Assembly (NCBI GenBank): GCA_902765485.1
Contig: CACWZZ010000017.1
Coordinates: 1-43,089, forward strand
Reading direction: 5' to 3'
Length of the DNA: 43,089 nucleotides
From: an uncultured Bacteroidales bacterium
GTDB taxonomy: Bacteria > Bacteroidota > Bacteroidia > Bacteroidales > Paludibacteraceae
Below are positions 1 to 5,652 of this stretch, one piece after another; the first letter of the stretch is position 1, and every line of letters starts with the position of its first letter. The notes below the pieces were generated by a model. The model did not search any database, was not told the DNA's origin, and was given only the letters and a program-made list of their open reading frames with translations. The position numbers and the translations under genes were made by a program.

Positions 1-1
1 G

Positions 2-550
2 TTCAAGGCGCACAGCTGCGGACGACTCGTCGATCGGATGGAGATACGCATAGACTCGTCCGACCCGGCTACTGTTCCCGGAGAGATTTTGCTCCGCGGC
101 GACCATGTCATGTTGGGCTATTATAAGAATCCTGAAGCAACGCAAGAGGCTTTTACCGCCGATGGCTGGATGCGAACGGGAGACCTCGGAACTATCGACA
201 AAGAAGGGAATATCTTCCTGCGCGGACGGTGCAAAACGATGATTCTCGGACCTTCCGGTCAGAATATCTATCCCGAGGAGATTGAGTCACTGCTGAATGC
301 CCAGCCGGCGATAGACGAAGCGCTGGTGGTGAGCCGCGACAACAAACTCCACGCACTCATCTATCTGACCGACGAACATGTGGAACAAATGCAAGAGGAT
401 GGTATGAATCTGCAAGAAGCGATCTTGCAGGCAGTGGAGGATGTCAATCGGCAATTACCCTCTTATAGCCGCATTGCTAACTTTGAATTTATGCTCAAGG
501 AGTTCGAGAAAACGCCAAAGCGCTCTATCAAGCGCTATCTCTATCAATAA
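2..550 (+). CDS. Acyl-CoA synthetase (AMP-forming), C-terminal part; 5' end outside window
   Basis: This is the C-terminal third of an ANL-superfamily ligase, which activates a carboxylic acid, probably a long-chain fatty acid, to an acyl-adenylate and then acyl-CoA. The frame is already open at base 2 with FKAHSCGR, which aligns with YKFHSCGK in the complete paralogue at 29568. Seen here are the adenylate-binding hinge region (GWMRTGDLG), the flexible C-terminal lid (ILGPSGQNIYPEEIE) and the closing FEKTPKRSIKRYLYQ, nearly identical to the ends of the two ligases at 29568 and 31461. It stops 40 bases before a thioesterase with no promoter or terminator between them, so the two are probably cotranscribed and concern acyl-chain metabolism. 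Chain-length specificity cannot be read from this fragment. Confidence 0.93.
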   Translation, partial: FKAHSCGRLVDRMEIRIDSSDPATVPGEILLRGDHVMLGYYKNPEATQEAFTADGWMRTGDLGTIDKEGNIFLRGRCKTMILGPSGQNIYPEEIESLLNAQPAIDEALVVSRDNKLHALIYLTDEHVEQMQEDGMNLQEAILQAVEDVNRQLPSYSRIANFEFMLKEFEKTPKRSIKRYLYQ

Positions 551-589
551 AATAGCAACTCCTCTCATGGGGCGATTCCGAACACTGAT

Positions 590-1414
590 ATGATTACTCC
601 TAACAACCAATACGTACATCATTATTCGATCACGGCGGCAGATATGGACACGCGCTACCGCATGACGCCGAGTGCCGTGCTGCTTTATTTTCAGGATTGT
701 TCAACGCGGTTCATGGCTTGTTTGCACCTCGCGCCGTTTGATGTGGCTCCTATCAACCGCATCTGGATCATTACCGAGTTTAACGCGTGGTTCGAACAGC
801 AGACCGCACTATGGTCCGACGACATCGAAGTGACCATCTGGAATAGCGAACTGACCGCACTAAGGCTGTACACCGAGTTCCGTATCCGCAGGTCGGATGG
901 CGTTGAAGTGGCACACGGCTACGGCTGCTGGTCACATCTGGATATAGACACACACCGGCTTGTGCCGTTTACTCCTTTCGTTGACAGGATTCCTATCGTG
1001 CCCGAAAGAACTTCCGAGAGCCATAAGAAACGCCGGTTTGACACCGAAGGCATGCTTCTTCAGCAGGTTGAGCACCGTGTCAACCCGATTAATCTTGATT
1101 TCAATGGGCATGTCAACAACCGCACGTATGTCGCTATCGCCATGCAATCCGCAGAACAGGCATTCATGGACGCTTACGCCATCCGTTGTTTGAGCGTTTA
1201 CTGGCTCAACGAGTCTTTTCTGGGCGATACTCTTACCTGCCGTCTGAACTTGCTGCCAAACGACACCACCGAAACGATTTACCATTACCTGCATTCCATT
1301 ACCTGCAATGATTCCGTTACCTGCAATGATTCCAAAACCGCCGCACAAATCTATTCCGAATGGATTCCCCGAACAACCTATCCGGACATCTCCATCCATG
1401 CCCCACGCTGCTAA
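590..1414 (+). CDS. Acyl-ACP thioesterase (FatA/FatB-like, double hot-dog fold)
   Basis: The 274-residue protein is predicted to hydrolyse acyl-ACP to free fatty acid in the cytoplasm. Evidence is the N-terminal hot-dog repeat beginning HHYSITAADMDTRYRMT and the second repeat with NLDFNGHVNNRTYV, the Asn/His-containing catalytic motif of bacterial acyl-ACP thioesterases (Pfam Acyl-ACP_TE). Length is slightly above the usual 240-250 residues. Part of the excess is a tandem duplication near the C-terminus (TCNDSVTCNDS, bases 1284-1333). The gene follows the ligase by 40 bases; a free acid released here could be re-activated by that enzyme. The end of the gene is followed by about 100 AT-rich bases before the next promoter. 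Family assignment is confident; substrate chain length is unknown. Confidence 0.88.
   Translation: MITPNNQYVHHYSITAADMDTRYRMTPSAVLLYFQDCSTRFMACLHLAPFDVAPINRIWIITEFNAWFEQQTALWSDDIEVTIWNSELTALRLYTEFRIRRSDGVEVAHGYGCWSHLDIDTHRLVPFTPFVDRIPIVPERTSESHKKRRFDTEGMLLQQVEHRVNPINLDFNGHVNNRTYVAIAMQSAEQAFMDAYAIRCLSVYWLNESFLGDTLTCRLNLLPNDTTETIYHYLHSITCNDSVTCNDSKTAAQIYSEWIPRTTYPDISIHAPRC
1284..1333 (+). repeat. 18-base tandem repeat inside the thioesterase gene
   Basis: Two adjacent 18-base units (1298-1315 and 1316-1333) differ only at the first base and share TTACCTGCAATGATTCC. A third, shortened unit (ATTACCTGCATTCC, 1284-1297) precedes them. The period is a multiple of three, so copy-number change would add or remove six residues without a frameshift. 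Confidence 0.9.
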
Positions 1415-1519
1415 CCGTTGCAGAAAATCTTTGCATAAAATGGACTATTTGCAAACAATATTATAAAAAACTTGTATAATTCTTAGCCGCAGGGGCACGA
1501 TTATTTCAAAAAAATGTAG

Positions 1520-1527
1520 TAACTTTG
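1520..1527 (+). promoter_or_regulatory. Promoter -7 box (TAACTTTG) for the 163-residue protein gene
   Basis: TAACTTTG matches the Bacteroidota TAnnTTTG box, followed by the usual GCAC. No TTG lies 20 bases upstream; the corresponding region reads GCACGATTATTTC. It implies an mRNA leader of about 105 bases before the ATG at 1640. That leader is AT-rich and repeats the word TTATTAGG. Confidence 0.7.
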
Positions 1528-1639
1528 CACTCAGTTTTAGCATAGTATATTAGGCTTTTATTAGGTTATTATTAGGATATTATTTGGTTTTTAATATGCT
1601 ACTAAGCCGAGACGAGCCTGACGATAGCGAGAAAAAGAC

Positions 1640-2131
1640 ATGGCAGAAGTTATTTATCAAGACCCCGTCCAAGAGATCCGCGGCACACTGACCAAGGACG
1701 GAACCATCCACCGCCGCAAGTATTACCGTGACGCAAACGGCAAAATCATCGGAGCCTCCAAGCCTGAAGCGTACCAGATTCTCTATCCCCGCAATTGGAA
1801 GAAGAATCCCGCGAAAGGCAAGGAACTGGAGCATCAGCTTCGGTTCAAAGCCGCGTGTGCCGAGACCAAGCGTATTCTCATGGCTGCCAAATACCTCAAA
1901 GCGCAAGCCTCCCAATCGACCAACCCTGCGCTTCCTTCGGACTACATGCCCACACCCGAAGACCTTGCCACGCTCCAGTACTGGCAGGACCGCTTCAAAG
2001 CCCAACTTCAAAAGCCCGAACCCGAAGCGCCCATCGACCCCGACACCGGCCGTCACAAGACCTATTTCCGCTTCGATGCCTTCATCCGCACATGCCTTCT
2101 CCGACAACTAGAAGAAAATTCATCCAATTAA
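1640..2131 (+). CDS. Protein of unknown function, 163 residues
   Basis: I do not recognise a functional family. The protein is soluble and basic, with no signal peptide or membrane segment. The N-terminal half (residues 1-65) looks like a small beta-rich region with RRKYYRDANGKIIG and a conserved-looking YPRNWKKNPAKGKE. A helical middle (about 65-125) follows, then a Pro/Glu-rich linker (QKPEPEAP) and a short C-terminal helix containing FRFDAFIR. Its own -7 box (1520-1527), long leader and downstream promoter (2163-2170) show it is a single-gene transcription unit. The ORF is supported by the promoter and by reading frame quality; two overlapping alternative frames are shadows. It might be DNA- or RNA-associated given its basic character, but this is only a guess. 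Confidence 0.7.
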   Translation: MAEVIYQDPVQEIRGTLTKDGTIHRRKYYRDANGKIIGASKPEAYQILYPRNWKKNPAKGKELEHQLRFKAACAETKRILMAAKYLKAQASQSTNPALPSDYMPTPEDLATLQYWQDRFKAQLQKPEPEAPIDPDTGRHKTYFRFDAFIRTCLLRQLEENSSN

Positions 2132-2138
2132 CGAATAA

Positions 2139-2170
2139 ATTTGCGTAATTCAAAAAAAAGTAGTACCTTT
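2139..2170 (+). promoter_or_regulatory. Promoter (TTTG-N20-TACCTTTG) ahead of structured leader
   Basis: The -33 TTTG is at 2139-2142 (TTTGCGTAATTC) and the -7 TACCTTTG at 2163-2170 with a 20-base spacer. Transcription should begin near 2177, leaving about 190 bases of structured leader before the NERD gene. Confidence 0.85.
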
Positions 2171-2185
2171 GCAACCGATTTTAAA

Positions 2186-2330
2186 AGCGCAAAGCGTTGC
2201 GCAGACATGTTGATATTCACGCAGTAGAGAAATCGCCAAATTCAAAGCAGTTTGAATATAAGAAACACAGAGAAACCAGTTTAGTGGTTTGCTTGTGTGT
2301 TTCTTGGGCGTTTGGCGATGCCCTCTACTG
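2186..2330 (+). ncRNA. Structured 5' leader or small RNA, multi-helix
   Basis: Strong complementarity defines several helices. GCGCAA/TTGCGC forms a hairpin at 2186-2201. A closing helix pairs 2220-2228 (GCAGTAGAG) with 2322-2330 (CTCTACTGC) and continues with 2231-2239 (ATCGCCAAA) against 2310-2318 (TTTGGCGAT). Inside it sit a small hairpin (TTCAAA/TTTGAA, 2240-2255) and a long imperfect hairpin (about 2259-2277 against 2284-2304; AAGAAACAC with GTGTTTCTT). There is no intrinsic terminator after it. It could be a cis-acting leader of the NERD gene or an independent RNA. I recognise no riboswitch or known RNA family. Confidence 0.7.
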
Positions 2331-2368
2331 CAACAAGTGAGCCACTATTTATATTAAAGCACAGATAA

Positions 2369-3151
2369 GTGAGACGAGGTGGAGGCATATTCTCGCTAAT
2401 AAAGTTGGGCGTTTTGATTGCAAAGCGTGTAACTGGAGAATCCGGAGCAGGACGCAGAGGGGAACGAGCTGTCAGATGGCGGCTTGGTTGGTTACCTGAC
2501 GAATATCTCGTAATAAACGACCTAATGATCGACAGGGGAAATGGCCATACCTCGCAAATTGACCATGTAGTCGTAAGTAAATATGGTGTGTTTGTTATTG
2601 AAACAAAGAATATCTCAGGTCATATATACGGAAGTGAATATGCTCCAAAATGGAAAAGATATTGGAAAGCATGGTATTATGGTGTAGAGCATAGCAATGA
2701 TTTGGAGTTTGATAATCCCATTCTCCAAAATGAAGCTCACATCAAAGCACTTTCCCGAATTATTGGTGACAGAGTAATGTATATACCTATTATTGCCTTT
2801 TCTACTAATGGGGAATTACATGTTGCAGCCGAGCATACCCATGTCATATACTCATCACAAGTACGCAGACTGATACGCTCTTATAAAGAGCCTATAATGA
2901 GTCCAGAACAAGCTCAAAAGATATATGAAAGCCTTGTCGCAAACAATATTACAGATGAGAATGTGCGTGCACAGCATTCAATTCGCGCGCAACAAAACAA
3001 GAACAACTACCAACAAAGACAAGAAGAAGCCATTTCCAACGGAAGATGCCCAAGTTGCGGAGGAAAGTTAGTAAAACGTCAAGGTAAATACGGAGTATTT
3101 TACGGATGTAGCAATTATCCTAAATGCAAATACACAAAACCAATAGTATAA
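2369..3151 (+). CDS. NERD-domain (nuclease-related) protein with C-terminal topoisomerase-type zinc ribbon
   Basis: The 260-residue protein carries a NERD domain (about residues 25-140), a restriction-endonuclease-like fold. Visible core residues are GERAVRWRL, then QIDHVVVSKYGVFVIETKN, which fits the D...ExK active-site pattern. The C-terminus (about 227-255) is a C4 zinc ribbon of the topoisomerase I type: CPSCGGKL...YGCSNYPKCKYT, spaced C-x2-C and C-x5-C. A DNA-binding or DNA-processing role is likely; the specific role is unknown, and such proteins often occur in defence or mobile contexts. The start is a GTG at 2369; no ATG is available near the domain start. The gene is AT-richer than its neighbours, follows a structured leader, and is followed after seven bases by a broken CoiA-like fragment, which suggests an acquired patch. 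Confidence 0.85.
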   Translation: MRRGGGIFSLIKLGVLIAKRVTGESGAGRRGERAVRWRLGWLPDEYLVINDLMIDRGNGHTSQIDHVVVSKYGVFVIETKNISGHIYGSEYAPKWKRYWKAWYYGVEHSNDLEFDNPILQNEAHIKALSRIIGDRVMYIPIIAFSTNGELHVAAEHTHVIYSSQVRRLIRSYKEPIMSPEQAQKIYESLVANNITDENVRAQHSIRAQQNKNNYQQRQEEAISNGRCPSCGGKLVKRQGKYGVFYGCSNYPKCKYTKPIV

Positions 3152-3158
3152 TAGAAAT

Positions 3159-3363
3159 ATGCAGCACTTAATTACATATGCCAAGGATAAAACTACAGGC
3201 GAAACTCGAAATATCAAAGATGTTGAGAGTGGCTTGGCATGTAATTGTGTGTGCGGTAATTGCGGTGGCGCATTAGAAGCCTGCAAAGGAAAGATTAGGC
3301 AACATCACTTCCATCGTCATCCAGTCCAAGACCATCGAGACCTACGACGCGAGCAAGAAGTAG
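3159..3363 (+). pseudogene. CoiA-like N-terminal fragment, truncated and joined to a foreign 3' end
   Basis: The frame from ATG 3159 reads like the N-terminal zinc-binding domain of competence CoiA-like proteins: LITYAKDKTTGE, then CNCVCGNCGGALEACKGKIRQHHF, with paired cysteines and the HHF motif. After about base 3297 this frame becomes non-protein-like (Arg/Pro rich) and runs into the C-rich repeat. In another frame (frame 1) from about 3298 a natural-looking protein end appears: GNITSIVIQSKTIETYDASKK, stop at 3361-3363. The simplest reading is a deletion or recombination junction near 3295 joining the start of a CoiA-like gene to the end of another gene. No promoter of its own is seen; it lies seven bases after the NERD gene. 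Confidence 0.55.
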
Positions 3364-3415
3364 CCCGTCCGCGGTGTCCTGTGTCCGGCATCTTTGTTGC
3401 CGGATCCCCCGCCGA

Positions 3416-3442
3416 GCCCCCCAACCCCCTAAAGGGGGAGAG
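3416..3442 (+). repeat. C-rich/G-rich palindromic element, intergenic copy
   Basis: The core CCCCCTAAAGGGGGAG is preceded by CCCCCCAA. The same core occurs inside mtaB twice (3854, 4181) and, inverted, inside addB (7561). This copy lies between genes, just upstream of an intrinsic terminator. Confidence 0.85.
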
Positions 3443-3454
3443 GATTTGAAAAAT

Positions 3455-3476
3455 CGCCCGAAAGGGCGCTTTTTTC
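3455..3476 (+). terminator. Intrinsic terminator abutting the mtaB promoter
   Basis: Stem CGCCC/GGGCG with a GAAA loop is followed by a T-tract (3470-3475). The T-tract leads immediately into the TTG -33 element of mtaB at 3477. Confidence 0.75.
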
Positions 3477-3507
3477 TTGCGTATGTCAAAAAAAAGCAGT
3501 ACCTTTG
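3477..3507 (+). promoter_or_regulatory. mtaB promoter (TTG-N20-TACCTTTG)
   Basis: TTGCGTATGTC at 3477 and TACCTTTG at 3500-3507 with a 20-base spacer. The transcript would start within a few bases of the ATG at 3518, giving a near-leaderless mRNA and ruling out the longer upstream reading frame. Confidence 0.88.
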
Positions 3508-3517
3508 CAGCGAAATT

Positions 3518-4867
3518 ATGAAGATCTCTTTTACCACATTAGGGTGCAAGTTGAATTTTGCGGAGTCCAGCGCGCTGGGAAAAGCGCTGATCGAACGCGG
3601 ACACACGCGGGCAAAGAAAGATGAGCCTGCGGACATCTGTATCATCAACACCTGCTCCGTGACTGACGCTGCCGACCATAAGGACCGACAGATGATCCAT
3701 CGTATCCGGCGGCAAAACCCCAACGCTATCCTCATTGTGACAGGCTGCTATGCCCAATTAAAACCCGATGAAATCGCACATATCGAGGGTGTGGACTATG
3801 TACTCGGGCAGAACGAGAAATTTCATCTGGCGGAGTTTGTGGAAAGGCTGGAAGCCTCCCAGCCCCCTAAAGGGGGAGAAGGGGAAGTCTTTACTTGCCC
3901 TATTCGGGATGTGGAGGATTTTCACGGGGCTTACAGCCGGGACGACCGCACAAGGTGTTTCCTGAAGGTACAGGACGGTTGCAACTATTTCTGCTCGTAC
4001 TGCACGATCCCTCTGGCGCGCGGCAAGAGCCGTAATCCGTCTATCGCTTCGCTCGTTCAAGAAGCACAACAGGCACTCGATGGCGGTGCGAAAGAGATCA
4101 TCCTCTCCGGCGTTAACATCGGCGATTTCGGACGATCCACCGGCGAACGGTTCATTGATCTGCTGCGGGCGTTGGATGAAGCCCCCCAGCCCCCTAAAGG
4201 GGGAGAAGAAGGCGACTACCGCATACGCATCTCCAGCTGCGAGCCGAACTTATTGACCGATGAAATCATTGATTTTGTAGCACACAGCCGCCATTTCGCA
4301 CCGCATTTCCATATCCCCCTTCAGTCCGGCAGTAACACGGTGCTGAAGATCATGGGACGTCGTTACACGCGCGAACTGTTTGCCGAACGCGTCGCACATA
4401 TCAAATCCGTCATGCCGCACGCTTTCATCGGCGTGGACTGCATGGTCGGTGTGCGTGGAGAGACCGCCGAGTGCTGGGCAGAATATGTCGATTTCATCGA
4501 GTCTTTGCCTGTCTCGCAACTGCATGTATTCACCTATTCGGAGCGCGCCAACACGCGGATGTTGGAGATGGATCTGGAGGTCGTGCCGCAGAAAGAACGC
4601 GAGCGCCGCAGTAAGCAGTTACACGAAATAAGCGCCCGCAAAACGGACGCTTTCTACCGCGAGCACGAAGGCTATGAAGCTGTGGTGCTTTGGGAAGGGA
4701 ATAAAAAAGACGGTCTGATGTACGGTTTCACCGAGAATTATATCAAAGTCTCCTGCCCGTACGACAAGTCTAAAGTGAACACGTTTGAGCGCATAACTGT
4801 GCGGCTGCCGTATTCGGCAGACACTCCAGCCGATACACCGAACAGCGCTCCAGCAGCGCAGCAATAG
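3518..4867 (+). CDS. mtaB: tRNA (N6-threonylcarbamoyladenosine37-C2)-methylthiotransferase MtaB
   Basis: This radical-SAM enzyme converts t6A37 to ms2t6A in ANN-decoding tRNAs. The 449-residue product has the UPF0004 domain (residues 1-110; TLGCKLNFAES, NTCSVTDAADHKDRQ, TGCYAQ), the radical SAM domain with the cluster motif CNYFCSYCTIP (C-x3-C-x2-C), HIPLQSGSN, and a C-terminal TRAM region. The GCK(L/V)N N-terminus and DAADHK favour MtaB over MiaB or RimO. Start 3518 is set by the promoter just upstream. Oddities: two copies of a mobile-looking PPKGGE segment are inserted in linkers at about residues 113-121 and 222-230, and the last 98 bases overlap the convergent HprK-like gene, giving an unusual Pro/Ala-rich tail (DTPADTPNSAPAAQQ). 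Confidence 0.95.
   Translation: MKISFTTLGCKLNFAESSALGKALIERGHTRAKKDEPADICIINTCSVTDAADHKDRQMIHRIRRQNPNAILIVTGCYAQLKPDEIAHIEGVDYVLGQNEKFHLAEFVERLEASQPPKGGEGEVFTCPIRDVEDFHGAYSRDDRTRCFLKVQDGCNYFCSYCTIPLARGKSRNPSIASLVQEAQQALDGGAKEIILSGVNIGDFGRSTGERFIDLLRALDEAPQPPKGGEEGDYRIRISSCEPNLLTDEIIDFVAHSRHFAPHFHIPLQSGSNTVLKIMGRRYTRELFAERVAHIKSVMPHAFIGVDCMVGVRGETAECWAEYVDFIESLPVSQLHVFTYSERANTRMLEMDLEVVPQKERERRSKQLHEISARKTDAFYREHEGYEAVVLWEGNKKDGLMYGFTENYIKVSCPYDKSKVNTFERITVRLPYSADTPADTPNSAPAAQQ
3854..3880 (+). repeat. PPKGGE element, in-frame copy 1 in mtaB
   Basis: GCCTCCCAGCCCCCTAAAGG and the following GGGAGAA encode ASQPPKGGE in the linker between the UPF0004 and radical-SAM domains. The core is shared with the copies at 3416, 4181 and 7561. 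Confidence 0.9.
4181..4210 (+). repeat. PPKGGE element, in-frame copy 2 in mtaB
   Basis: Encodes APQPPKGGEE in a loop just before the RIRISSCEPNLL strand of the radical-SAM barrel. Over 25 bases it differs from copy 1 only at the fourth base of the element. Confidence 0.9.
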
Positions 4868-5651
4868 ACTCATAGATCGCGTCCATCGACTCCGGCAGGA
4901 TCTTCAGTCCGCTGACCGAAGCGAGAATATACGGATACGCTTGCGTCATACGCAGGCGTTCTATTTTGTTCTCCGGCGCTTGGACGAGTTGCACGAGCGC
5001 TTGCACGGGTGCCGAATCGGCTATATAACAAGGCGTCTTACCGCTCCAAGGCGATCCATAGACGACCACTCTGCCGTCCTCCCAAAGCCGCACAACAGGG
5101 TTATCATCATTCAGCAGCCACGCTTCCTCAAACGCTTCCAGCCACTGCCGCGAATGGGTGCTCTTGCCCGTTCCCGAATGCCCGAGGAACATATAGCCCT
5201 TGCCGTCGCGCACCGTGACCGACGAATGGAACAGGAGCGTCCTCCTCGATACAGTACAGAAAGCATAAATGAGCATGGCGGTATTGTCAATCGCAAAGCG
5301 TTCGTAGCCCTCCTGCATCGCTACATGCACGTCCGACCATTCCCGGTCGCAACGGATAGAGCAGACCACCTCCGTCTCTCGGTTCACCGAGATCAGGAAC
5401 AGCCATTCGCCGTTTTTGCGGTACATCTCAATCCGCGGCATGTCTTCGTCCGAACGGTCGGTATAGACACTCTCCCACCCTTCGGCGGCATACAACGGAG
5501 CGTCCTCCGCATGAATTATGAACACGTGAGTTGCGCCGATTTGATCGGTCTCAAAGGGTGTATAATTTGACAGGAGAGGAAAAATATTCTCCTTCGCTTC
5601 GATGGCAAACAGATGGTCTGCCACATTATAATGTTTTGTCGTCATAGGCAT
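4770..5651 (-). CDS. HPr kinase/PEPCK-fold kinase-like protein
   Basis: The 293-residue protein resembles the HprK/PEP-carboxykinase-type serine kinases seen in Bacteroidales as proteins of unknown target. A Walker A motif GHSGTGKST (residues 157-165) is followed by WLLNDDNPVVRL, a likely metal-binding acidic segment, and GSPWSGKTPCY, as in the HprK-like fold. The C-terminal VYRLECLPNTAAAQLC also fits this group. There is no lactobacillus-type HprK N-domain. The ATG at 5651 lies one base after the addB stop, so it is the third gene of the addA-addB operon. Its final 98 bases overlap the 3' end of mtaB on the opposite strand. The substrate is unknown; a role linked to carbohydrate sensing or a ribosomal/peptide substrate is only inference. 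Confidence 0.75.
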   Translation of the reverse strand: MPMTTKHYNVADHLFAIEAKENIFPLLSNYTPFETDQIGATHVFIIHAEDAPLYAAEGWESVYTDRSDEDMPRIEMYRKNGEWLFLISVNRETEVVCSIRCDREWSDVHVAMQEGYERFAIDNTAMLIYAFCTVSRRTLLFHSSVTVRDGKGYMFLGHSGTGKSTHSRQWLEAFEEAWLLNDDNPVVRLWEDGRVVVYGSPWSGKTPCYIADSAPVQALVQLVQAPENKIERLRMTQAYPYILASVSGLKILPESMDAIYESIAALLERCSVYRLECLPNTAAAQLCAQTCSL

Positions 5652-5652
5652 A

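Noticed and set aside
3374-3517. N-terminal extension of MtaB from the upstream ATG
   Set aside because: It would be translated from the C-rich repeat, terminator and promoter; the promoter's -7 box at 3500-3507 excludes it.
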